Notes under the pieces: generated by a model
What the model was told of the DNA's origin: nothing
Database searches by the model: none
The model's input: the letters and a program-made list of their open reading frames with translations, nothing else
From: CAADGU01 sp964581605
Lineage (GTDB): Bacteria; Chloroflexota; Anaerolineae; Promineifilales; Promineifilaceae
Direction: 5' to 3'
Length of the DNA stretch: 64,000 nucleotides
Assembly (NCBI GenBank): GCA_964581605.1
Contig: CAZOPF010000012.1
Coordinates: 1-64,000 of the forward strand
Part shown: in pieces, positions 43,557 to 52,135 of the stretch
How the letters are laid out: every line of letters starts with the position of its first letter
Position numbering within the stretch: the stretch's first letter is position 1
Translations under genes and position numbers: made by a program

Positions 43557-46235
43557 ATGCCCGGACAATTAGAGCTGATCGGCCGTGATAAAGAATTAGC
43601 CAGTATTGAAAAAGTAGTAAACCAATGGGGCACACGCAAGGCGGTGTTCCTCAACGGGCCAGGAGGCATTGGCAAAACACGCCTGCTAACTGAAATTTAC
43701 AAGCGCTATGCCGATGGTGAAAACCAATCATACCTGGTAGCAGAAGTGATTGATTTTGATGACCGGGCGCTGCATCTGCCCGAAAATGTAGAGCGCCGTA
43801 TTGCCCGCCGCCTCAGTGAAAGCGCCTTTGAACCATACCTGCGGGGCCTGTTGGATTTCCACAAAATGGAAGCGGCCGATGTCAGCCTGGAGATTTTGCA
43901 GCATCAGAATGAGCTGGTGCGGCATAAGTTGATTGAAAATTTCAACCAGGCTTCAGCCCAACAACGCATCATTTTGTTACTAGATACCATTGATAAGTTT
44001 GAAAGCAAGGAAGTATGGCATCGGCTGACGGCGTTGATTTTGCAGGCTAAAAATGCCGTGTTTTTTCTGGCCGGCCGTCAGGCAGACCACTATTTTCACC
44101 AGCTACAGGCAGATTTAGGCAACGACGCCATCCTGATTGATTTGCAGCCTTTCAGCCACCAGACAGGTCGGCAATATCTGGACCAAAAGCAGCAGATGAT
44201 TCACAACACGATAGATCCAGCGTTGGCCGACAAACTGGTCGTCTTGTCAAAAGGCCGCCCCATTCTCATTGATCTGGCGGTGGAATGGCTGGCCCGTGAC
44301 CTGCCCCTGCCCTGGATGATCGAACCCCTGAGTGACCAGGAGCTACAGGCACAACAAGCCGAGTTTGAAGTCCAGTTGGTAAACCACATTGGGGAAATCC
44401 GCAAACCAATAGACCGGCTGACCTTATTGATGGCTCGTGTATATCCGCTTAACCAGGAAATGATAAGCGCCTTGCTCCATTTGCCAGAGGCGGATGCTCA
44501 CAAGTTATTTCAGGAAGCACTATCCTATGTTTTTGTGAAGTCGCTGCCAGACGGCCGTATTTCCCTCCACGACGAAATGCGGCGTATGGTTCGGGAACAT
44601 GTCTGGCCCACCATTGACACTGACGAGGAGCGGCAGCGCAGCCAGAGCCGATTAACGGTGACCTATTTACAGAAACGTATCGCCATCCTGACTGCCCAAA
44701 TACAAGAACAAATAAACGCTGAGAAAATGGCCCAGGACAAAGGGGATGTTCAGGCTGAACTGAACGCTTTTACTGCACGCCAGACGATTGAACGGGAGTT
44801 ATGGGAAGTACGCGAGCAGCTTTTGTATCACACCATGTTTGTGGACCCGGACCAAGGCGTTAAGACGTTCGCCACGATATTCGATGAGGCCACGGACGCT
44901 TACAGGTTTGCTGTGCGTGAACTACTGCTGGAACAGATGGAACGCCAGATGGATGATCTTTCGCCTGAACAGCGTTATGAAATAGATAACCGCCGGGTGA
45001 AGTATTGGCTTGATACAGGCTCATTCGTCGAGGCTGAGGAAAGAGCAACCGCCATCCTGGAGAGCAAAATTACACAGCCGGAACAAACGGCCGACACCCT
45101 CATTCAACGTGGCAATGTGCGCATCCGACTGGGCAAATTCAAAGATGGTATTGCTGATTTTGAAGCGGCCGTGCAGCTTTGCCACGACCATCATTTACAG
45201 GATTGGCTGGGCCGTGCCCTCAATGCACGCGGTTGGGCCAATCGCTTACAAGGCGACCTGGAGGCAGCCCTGACCGACTATTTAGAGGCGTATCAGATTT
45301 GCATTGAATTGAATGACCAAAAACGTGTCGCCTGGATATTAAACAACATGGGCTATGTGAACGCTTACAAAGGGCAGCAGCAGGCAGCCCTGGATAATTG
45401 CCTGACGGCTTTAGACCTGTGGGAAGAGATTGGTTTTGGCCGTGGCATGGGTGCCACACACAGTAACCTGGGTGAAATTTATCGTCGCTTCGATCAGCTT
45501 GCTGAATCTATGACCCATTACAACAAAGCACTGAATATCTTTCGCAGTGAAAACGATGTGGAATGGATCAGCACCGTCCTTTGCGGCCGGGCGTCCGTTT
45601 TGCGCCTGCAAAATGAATTGGATAGAGCCGAGGAAGACCTGACAGAAGCGGCCGAAAACAGCCCTAAAAATCTTCAACCGCGCATCTTGTTTGAACAGGC
45701 CAAACTTCACTGGGTGCGGGGGCAACTGGCAGAAGCCCACGACCATATGCTTCGTTGTGAAACCCTGAGCCAGGAGATAGGGGATAATAACCATGATTAT
45801 CGCAGCTTTGTAGACAACCTGGAACTCATCTGGGCCTTTGGCGATTTCCAGCGTTGGCAGGAATTGAGTGAACGTCACCAGCTTTTGTATGCCAGTCGTG
45901 AAGGGGATGAGGCGCGGCGATTACACGGCTCTGCTTACCGCAAACTGGCCGATCTGGCTATCTGTGCCGGCCAATATGAAACCGCTTTGGCCGCTTATCA
46001 AAAAGGATTCAGCCTGATTGCGGCCAATGAGGTTCACCGGCCATACACGGTGGGCGCGCAAATACGCCGCTCGGATGAACATTTGCAGCAATGCCAAGAC
46101 GGCCGTCGCCTGCGTTCCCGGTTGGGTCGTGATATGATTCAGTATTGGCATGATCATGCGGAACTGGTAAGAAAATTCCCGGAAGCATTGATTGTATTTG
46201 GCCGATGGCAACGAGAAGGAGAAAAAGATGAATGA
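43557..46235 (+). CDS. STAND-type ATPase with C-terminal TPR repeats
   Basis: The 892-residue protein has an N-terminal NTPase with Walker A FLNGPGGIGKTRLL (34-41 core) and Walker B QQRIILLLDTIDKF. A winged-helix-like region follows near 290-350 (VYPLNQEMISALLHLPE, then SLHDEMRRMV). A long helical array (about 480-850) holds several TPR units, such as WLGRALNARGWANRLQGDL, AWILNNMGYVNAYKGQ and GATHSNLGEIYRRFDQLAE. This is the STAND signal-transduction ATPase layout, in which TPRs sense a ligand. AGGAGG sits in the end of the upstream gene. Its stop overlaps the radical SAM start. Confidence 0.85.
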   Translation: MPGQLELIGRDKELASIEKVVNQWGTRKAVFLNGPGGIGKTRLLTEIYKRYADGENQSYLVAEVIDFDDRALHLPENVERRIARRLSESAFEPYLRGLLDFHKMEAADVSLEILQHQNELVRHKLIENFNQASAQQRIILLLDTIDKFESKEVWHRLTALILQAKNAVFFLAGRQADHYFHQLQADLGNDAILIDLQPFSHQTGRQYLDQKQQMIHNTIDPALADKLVVLSKGRPILIDLAVEWLARDLPLPWMIEPLSDQELQAQQAEFEVQLVNHIGEIRKPIDRLTLLMARVYPLNQEMISALLHLPEADAHKLFQEALSYVFVKSLPDGRISLHDEMRRMVREHVWPTIDTDEERQRSQSRLTVTYLQKRIAILTAQIQEQINAEKMAQDKGDVQAELNAFTARQTIERELWEVREQLLYHTMFVDPDQGVKTFATIFDEATDAYRFAVRELLLEQMERQMDDLSPEQRYEIDNRRVKYWLDTGSFVEAEERATAILESKITQPEQTADTLIQRGNVRIRLGKFKDGIADFEAAVQLCHDHHLQDWLGRALNARGWANRLQGDLEAALTDYLEAYQICIELNDQKRVAWILNNMGYVNAYKGQQQAALDNCLTALDLWEEIGFGRGMGATHSNLGEIYRRFDQLAESMTHYNKALNIFRSENDVEWISTVLCGRASVLRLQNELDRAEEDLTEAAENSPKNLQPRILFEQAKLHWVRGQLAEAHDHMLRCETLSQEIGDNNHDYRSFVDNLELIWAFGDFQRWQELSERHQLLYASREGDEARRLHGSAYRKLADLAICAGQYETALAAYQKGFSLIAANEVHRPYTVGAQIRRSDEHLQQCQDGRRLRSRLGRDMIQYWHDHAELVRKFPEALIVFGRWQREGEKDE

Positions 46236-47730
46236 TAACGGCCGTACCCCACCTCCGCCACACCTCCTTTATGATCCACAGCAAGACACGGCCAGAGCTG
46301 GCGAAGGTCAATGTGATTGTGCCTGTGTGGCCACAACGCCTGCCCGTCGCCCCAATATGGAGGGTAGCGATCACGACAGTAACGGCCGTTACCGGCTGGC
46401 CGACTCCTTTCGCACATTTGCCATCACACCAGAATACTATACGGCCGTCGCCCAGGATGCTGCTCCTATCGTTCTTAATCAATCAGCCTTAAACCTGGCC
46501 CACTTTTTTAAAGAACCACACCGACCAGACGAATCCTTACCCGTTTGGCAGAACTTCTGGGGCGAAAAGGTCATCAAAGAGTTCCTCAACCAGATGATTC
46601 ACCTGCGCCACCTGGTTCACGCAGAAGATAAACCATCGCCACTTGTAGAACATCCAGAAACATTAACCGCCTGGTTACACCTCACAGATAGATGCAATCT
46701 GCGCTGCGCCTACTGCTACCTGCCACATAAACGAGTGGATATGCCGTTAGCGGTTGGACACGCCGCTATTGACGCTACCTTTCGCTCGGCCGTGCAACAC
46801 CATTACCGCCAGGTCAAACTCAAATATGCCGGTGGTGAGCCATTACTCCGTTTTCCAGACATTATCACCTTGCAGCAATACGCGCACCAACTCGCGCATA
46901 CACATGACATATCTTTAGACGGCGTGGTGTTAAGCAATGGCACATTATTAACCCCAGAAATGGTCACTCATTTGCATCATCTAAACCTGCGCCTGATGAT
47001 TTCACTCGATGGCCTGGGGCAATTCCATGATCAACAACGGCCGTATGCCGGTGGTCATGGCACATTTGATGACACCGTGCGCGGCATTAAAACCGCCCTG
47101 GCAGTGGGCTTAACGCCTGATATTTCCGTCACCATCAACGGCCGTAGCGCGGCCGGTTTGCCCGATCTGGTTGCCTGGCTCCTGAGCCAAGAGCTGCCAT
47201 TTAGCCTCAATTTCTACCGGGAAAACGAACTATCTGCTTCTCATAAAGAACTGGCATTGGAAGAAGAAAACATCATCACCCACCTGTTGGCCGCCTTTCA
47301 GATCATCAAAAAACAATTACCGCGCCATAGCCTGTTAGCTTCATTAATTGACCGCGCCAACCTGGCCACACCTCACCTGCGAACCTGCGGCGTAGGGCAT
47401 AGTTATCTCGTTTTTGACTATCAGGGCAATGTGAGCAAGTGCCAGATGCACATGGCACAGCCCATCACCACCACCGCCGCCCCCGACCCTCTGGCATGGA
47501 TACGGGCCGATCAGATAGGAATTCAAAATATATCGGTTGAAGACAAAGAGGAATGCAAACAATGTGACTGGAAACATTGGTGTACTGGCGGCTGCCCTTT
47601 AGTGACCCACCGGGCTACTGGCCGCTTTGATGTTAAATCACCCAACTGCCACATCTATAAAACGCTCTATCCAGAAGCCGTCCGCCTGGAGGGGCTGCGG
47701 CTGCTCACCTATGCGGCCGCACCCAACTGA
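46228..47730 (+). CDS. Radical SAM/SPASM maturase with Cys-containing N-terminal extension
   Basis: The ATG at 46228 (AGGAG upstream) overlaps the STAND stop by eight bases and gives 500 residues. The CxxxCxxC motif that binds the SAM-cleaving cluster is at C156, C160, C163 (TDRCNLRCAYC). A SPASM domain near the end carries the auxiliary-cluster cysteines (TCGVG, SKCQMH, ECKQCDWKHWCTGGCP, NCHI). Residues about 60-135 look PqqD/RRE-like. The first about 45 residues contain GQCDCACV. SPASM enzymes modify peptides or proteins. Substrate unknown; no separate precursor gene is seen. Confidence 0.88.
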   Translation: MNDNGRTPPPPHLLYDPQQDTARAGEGQCDCACVATTPARRPNMEGSDHDSNGRYRLADSFRTFAITPEYYTAVAQDAAPIVLNQSALNLAHFFKEPHRPDESLPVWQNFWGEKVIKEFLNQMIHLRHLVHAEDKPSPLVEHPETLTAWLHLTDRCNLRCAYCYLPHKRVDMPLAVGHAAIDATFRSAVQHHYRQVKLKYAGGEPLLRFPDIITLQQYAHQLAHTHDISLDGVVLSNGTLLTPEMVTHLHHLNLRLMISLDGLGQFHDQQRPYAGGHGTFDDTVRGIKTALAVGLTPDISVTINGRSAAGLPDLVAWLLSQELPFSLNFYRENELSASHKELALEEENIITHLLAAFQIIKKQLPRHSLLASLIDRANLATPHLRTCGVGHSYLVFDYQGNVSKCQMHMAQPITTTAAPDPLAWIRADQIGIQNISVEDKEECKQCDWKHWCTGGCPLVTHRATGRFDVKSPNCHIYKTLYPEAVRLEGLRLLTYAAAPN

Positions 47731-47747
47731 CGCTGCTGGGATACTTC

Positions 47748-50700
47748 TTACGACGGCAAAGCTGTATGGCGTTGGGCGGCCAGCAGACGGCCGCTGCCCA
47801 GCTGCTCCACATATTGCGTCATCTGCTCACAATGGGCCACCAGTTCATCAAAATGGGCTTCGTCCAGCAGCAAGAGTTCTGTATTCAGGCGAGCACGGCC
47901 GTTGGCATGGTATGGCGTATCGGCAAACAACGCATATTCACCAAAATGTTCACCCGGCCCTAAAACCCCCACCACCTGCTCCTGCCCATCTTCCAGGGTA
48001 AACAGTTCCACCGATCCCTCAGCCACAATAAACAGATAAGAGCGTGGTTCGCCCTGGCGCACAAAAATCTCTCCAGCGTCCACATGCCGTTTTTGCAGGC
48101 GGGCATCCAGCGCGGCCAACTCTTGCGGGCTGAGGCCGCTAAAAAGGGACATGCGCCGCAGCAGGGCGCGTGTTTGTGCCCCGGAACTCACCTGCTGCGC
48201 CAGGGTAGTGTCGGCACGGAGCAGGGGGTCAAAATCATCGCGGTGAATGGTGAAGAGTACGGCCGTTGTCAACGCCCGATAGGTAAAGGTGTGCTGCCCC
48301 TGCCCTGCCAACGCGCCCGTGCCAAAATAACCTCCGCTATGCAGCGTGGCCACCGGTTGATCGTCGTGAAATACGCCCACTTCACCACTATCCACCAGAC
48401 AAAAATGCTCCACCTCACGCCCGGCGTGGGCCAGAACGCTATTTTTGCGCACGGTGCGGGATTGCATCACGGCCGTCACCGCCTGCACTCCCTCCTGGTC
48501 TAACCCGGCAAAAATATCCGCCTGCCGCACCAGTTCCGCCCGGTGATCGCGGGCACGGATGAAACCCTGCGCCAGCCCCGCCCCCCATTGTGTGCGTGAC
48601 AGCACATGCCGCGCCACCGTCTCCGCCTCCAACCAGGGCAGGCTGTCATAGGCTGCCTGCCCGGCCTTGCGGGTGAACGGCGTGCCCGCCAGATCATCCA
48701 GCCGATCCACCACCAGCAGTAAAGCGTGGCGGGCACGTTCAGCAATTTGCAAAATGCTCAGGTCAGGGTCGAGCGGCCCGGCCTTGAGGATTTCCGCCTG
48801 AATAGCCACTAACTGCCGCCCGCCAAACACCGCTTCATAACTGGCAAACAGGGCAGCCATGAAATGGTTAAACCCGGCCACCAGCCGCTCCCGTTCGCCA
48901 AATGTAGCGGCGCCTGCCAGCGGCACGGCCGTTTCATGGCGGGCAAATTGAGCCAGCATACCCAACAGCAGATAGAGCGTGGCAGCCAATAACCAGAGCA
49001 GCAGCAGCGGCCCGGCCAGCGGCGGGAATGTCAGCAGCCAGGGGGTGAGCGCGATGGCCACCGGCAGCAAAACCCAGGGCAGGGCAAAGCGGGAACGCCA
49101 GAAATTAAGCAGGATGGGGGCCATAAACAGCAGGCCAAAGGTGACACAAGAAATAATAAAAGCAGCAGCTAACCAACGGCCGTCTGCCAATACCATAGCC
49201 GGGCTGACTGACCAGAGCGCACCAAAGGTCGCCAACCCACCCAGGAAAATACCGCCCACCAACAGCCGGTCAGCACGTGGTAAATGGCTGGGATTGAGGG
49301 TGAACCAGGCCACAATGCCAGCGGACAGAACGGCCGCCGCCGCCACCATCAGCGCCAGATCACGCCAGATGTCGGCCGCCAGACCGGCAGCTATATAGGC
49401 CAATGACAATGCCAGCGGTGCGGCGGCCAGTGCCCACAACACCCATTGAAAACGGGAGCCAGCAAGCTGCCGGGCCACAAAGGCCAGTTCCACGGCAACC
49501 ACCAGATAGAGCAGCCAGATGAGAATGGGCTGCCAGATATAACCGGCGGGCAGCCGCCCCAGCAGCAGCCAGAGCAGTGGCAGACCCACCATAATGGGAA
49601 ATCCGGTGAGCAGAGCCAGTACATCAGGGCGGGCCAGCAGATCCCGATTTGCCAGCCAGCGCAGGGCAGTCTGGATGCGGCCGTAAAGCAGCAATCCCAG
49701 GAAATAGGCGGTGGGGATGAGGATAACGGCCGTCAGCAGCACCAATGTCACCCGCCCCCAAATCCCACTCCCCCATAACGTTTCCGCAAATGGGACTAAC
49801 CGCAAACGCCAAAAGTTCACTGCCAGCCACAAGGCAAAAACCGAATAAACAAAAGCCAGCGCCCCAAAATAGAGGAAAAGGCGCTCATGTGTTTCCATTT
49901 CTCGCCACAACTGGCGCGGGCTGGCCGAGGCTTTCACTTTGCCCCACAGCTCTTCGCGCCAGAAACGGAAGGCCCGGCCGCGCAGGCCAGGCATTTCCAG
50001 CCAATCCATGAGGATGAAGTAACCGTCCAGTTCCAGCAAAGGGTTGAGATTGATGAGGACGCTGAAGTAGGCCAGAAAGGCAATTTGATAGAGGAAGGTG
50101 GCCCAGATGGTGTTGGCGGCGGTGGGCAGGAAGTAGGTCACGGCCGTCAGCAGCCACCCCAACAACCCGCCCAACAGCAGCCCGGAATATGGCCCGGCCC
50201 AGGAGACGAGGATACGCTGGCGGCTGGTCGCCAGCCAGGTGTCGCGGGTATCCACAAAAAAGGCGGGCAGTCCCCAATACAGCAAAAAGCCACCCCGATC
50301 CAGTTCCCGACCAATATGTTTGGTGGTCAGGGCATGGGCCAGTTCGTGCAGGCCAATGACAACCAGATTGGCGAGGATGAGCGATGCAGCCGCTACGTAC
50401 CCACTGCTGGTGAGGGTGAAAACGTGATCGGCATATAACACGGCAAACAATAACCCACCAGACAGCACCAGAAGCAGCAGCAACATTTGGACAATCGGGT
50501 GGAACAACGGCCGTAACCAGCGATACAGCTTGCGAAAGGTGGGGTCTAGCCCACTGCGGGCGATCTCGGTGTGTAAAAAGCCGTTGAGCAGCCGCCGCCC
50601 CCGGCTTTCTGGGGCACGAACCCGCAACTGCGTTTCAATCTGGTCATACAGGTTAACAGGCTGATCTTGCAAAAAGCCACCCTGCCGCAGTTCATTGACG

Positions 50701-50981
50701 ACAGTGGTAAAGTGGCCGACGGGCAGGTTTTTATATCGTTTGAGGCTGTAGAAAAGCAGGTCTTTGATGCGTAGACGGCCGTTCATCTGCCACCACAGTG
50801 CGTAATCTTCTTCCGACAGGCGCACATATGTTTTGCGCTCTGGTTGTTTGAGAACGTAATAGGTTTCTTCGCGGTTGGCGAGGCGGGTGGCGGTGACGGC
50901 CGTGTGGCGTGCCGGTTTATATGCGGTGGGGTCGGTGGCAGTTTCGACTGCCTGCCAAAACTGCTGGATATCCGTGGCCAT
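47748..50981 (-). CDS. M50-type membrane zinc metalloprotease with PqqD-like and two cyclic-nucleotide-binding domains
   Basis: The 1077-residue protein begins with a PqqD-like region (about 35-110: YVRLSEEDYALWWQMNG, LRQGGFLQD). About 14 membrane helices follow, with the zinc site HELAH (212-216) and NPLLELDGYF near 313-322 giving the third ligand. This is the 'peptide zinc metalloprotease' group seen in RiPP clusters. Two cNMP-binding domains sit at about 815-920 and 945-1055 (second: AGEIFVRQGEPRSYLFIVAEGSVELF, quoted by its core RQGEPRSYLF; then GEHFGEYALFADTPYHANGRA). It is convergent with the maturase, 17 bp apart. Confidence 0.87.
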   Translation of the reverse strand: MATDIQQFWQAVETATDPTAYKPARHTAVTATRLANREETYYVLKQPERKTYVRLSEEDYALWWQMNGRLRIKDLLFYSLKRYKNLPVGHFTTVVNELRQGGFLQDQPVNLYDQIETQLRVRAPESRGRRLLNGFLHTEIARSGLDPTFRKLYRWLRPLFHPIVQMLLLLLVLSGGLLFAVLYADHVFTLTSSGYVAAASLILANLVVIGLHELAHALTTKHIGRELDRGGFLLYWGLPAFFVDTRDTWLATSRQRILVSWAGPYSGLLLGGLLGWLLTAVTYFLPTAANTIWATFLYQIAFLAYFSVLINLNPLLELDGYFILMDWLEMPGLRGRAFRFWREELWGKVKASASPRQLWREMETHERLFLYFGALAFVYSVFALWLAVNFWRLRLVPFAETLWGSGIWGRVTLVLLTAVILIPTAYFLGLLLYGRIQTALRWLANRDLLARPDVLALLTGFPIMVGLPLLWLLLGRLPAGYIWQPILIWLLYLVVAVELAFVARQLAGSRFQWVLWALAAAPLALSLAYIAAGLAADIWRDLALMVAAAAVLSAGIVAWFTLNPSHLPRADRLLVGGIFLGGLATFGALWSVSPAMVLADGRWLAAAFIISCVTFGLLFMAPILLNFWRSRFALPWVLLPVAIALTPWLLTFPPLAGPLLLLWLLAATLYLLLGMLAQFARHETAVPLAGAATFGERERLVAGFNHFMAALFASYEAVFGGRQLVAIQAEILKAGPLDPDLSILQIAERARHALLLVVDRLDDLAGTPFTRKAGQAAYDSLPWLEAETVARHVLSRTQWGAGLAQGFIRARDHRAELVRQADIFAGLDQEGVQAVTAVMQSRTVRKNSVLAHAGREVEHFCLVDSGEVGVFHDDQPVATLHSGGYFGTGALAGQGQHTFTYRALTTAVLFTIHRDDFDPLLRADTTLAQQVSSGAQTRALLRRMSLFSGLSPQELAALDARLQKRHVDAGEIFVRQGEPRSYLFIVAEGSVELFTLEDGQEQVVGVLGPGEHFGEYALFADTPYHANGRARLNTELLLLDEAHFDELVAHCEQMTQYVEQLGSGRLLAAQRHTALPS

Positions 50982-51097
50982 GCCGTGAGTTTAACATAAT
51001 CTTGGAATGCGGTGAAGGGGTGAAGAAGCGCGGCTGTACGCCCCCACAACCAGACGGCAGCTTGCCTGCTCGCAGGGAACGTTTGTTAACCCTCACC

Positions 51098-51850
51098 TTA
51101 CCTGTGCCCCATCAAAATCCCCTCCCGCAAATAAAACGTCATACCTTCCTCGGTGATGGACGGCCGTAAAAATTCCGCTGCCTCCCCCTTCACTTCCGTC
51201 AACATCGCCCGCAGGTAACGCTGCATCACCGCATCATGCCGGGCCGCCCAGGGCGCAAATTCCATTTTCTTGTCCAACGTCTCCGCCTGGGTCAGGACCA
51301 GCCCCGCCGCCTGATACGCCTCTTCCCACTCCGCCAGGCTCAGGCAACGGCCGTGACTGGGATCGCGCAATTTCTCAAACGCATTGACATAATCACCGGC
51401 CGGCCCCGCCGGCACCACATTATCCACCACCGCCAGCACCCCACCCGGCCGCAACACCCGCGCCGCCTCCGCCATGAACCGGCCCACATCGGCAAAATGG
51501 TGGGCGGCAATACGGCAGGTAACTAAATGGAAACGGCCGTCCGCATAAGGCAGCGCCTCCGCTTCGGCATATTCGGCCGTCACATTCGCCAACCCGCGTG
51601 CCGCCGCCTGCTGCTGCGCAATGTCCAGCATCTCGGCCGTCATATCCGTCGCCCAGACATGCCCCACCAGGGGAGCAAAGGCAAACGCCGTATGCCCCGC
51701 TCCCGTGGCCACATCCAACACCTGCCAATCCGGTTGCGGCGCCACCAGTTCCACTAAGCGTCCCAAACTTTCGCCTTTGGCATGGGGTTTACTGTGGATA
51801 TACGCCGCCGCATGTGCCCCAAATTGCTCCTGCACCAACTTCTTATCCAT
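51098..51850 (-). CDS. Class I SAM-dependent methyltransferase
   Basis: The 250-residue protein has the Rossmann-like methyltransferase motifs: motif I LDVATGAGHTAFAF, acidic VWATDMTAEML, motif II-like LPYADGRFHLVTCRIAAHHF, and motif III VLRPGGVLAVVDNV. It resembles the UbiE/Methyltransf_11 group. The substrate is not predictable. It lies upstream of the M50 protease gene on the same strand (116 bp gap) and could belong to the same peptide-modification neighbourhood, but that is inference. Confidence 0.88.
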   Translation of the reverse strand: MDKKLVQEQFGAHAAAYIHSKPHAKGESLGRLVELVAPQPDWQVLDVATGAGHTAFAFAPLVGHVWATDMTAEMLDIAQQQAAARGLANVTAEYAEAEALPYADGRFHLVTCRIAAHHFADVGRFMAEAARVLRPGGVLAVVDNVVPAGPAGDYVNAFEKLRDPSHGRCLSLAEWEEAYQAAGLVLTQAETLDKKMEFAPWAARHDAVMQRYLRAMLTEVKGEAAEFLRPSITEEGMTFYLREGILMGHR

Positions 51851-52030
51851 CCTGTTTACTCCTACCAGATTTGACGCAGAGGCACGGAAAGGCAGAGATC
51901 GAGATAGAGAAAATCTGCGTTCATCCGTGTTCCTCCGCGTCCCATTTTCATTTTTGCCCGGTACTACCCAACACGCTAAAATGCCCGCCGTCCGTAGAGT
52001 TGCTGCAATCTATACTGCCAAAGGCTTAAG

Positions 52031-52110
52031 GTGGCAAGTAGCAGGTGGTAAGTGGCAGGTGGCAAGTATTGGTTTTGATCACCTGCAACATGCAACTTGC
52101 AACCCGCCAC
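52031..52110. repeat. Iterated-word hairpin (7-bp GTGGCAA words)
   Basis: Left words GTGGCAA, GTAGCAG, GTGGTAA, GTGGCAG, GTGGCAA, GTATTGG (52031-52072) face right words CACCTGC, AACATGC, AACTTGC and AACCCGCCAC (52080-52110). The element precedes comEC; an ATG inside it (52091) is out of any good ribosome-binding context. Confidence 0.9.
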
Positions 52111-52135
52111 CCCTGGTAAAGAGGAGGTCAGAATC

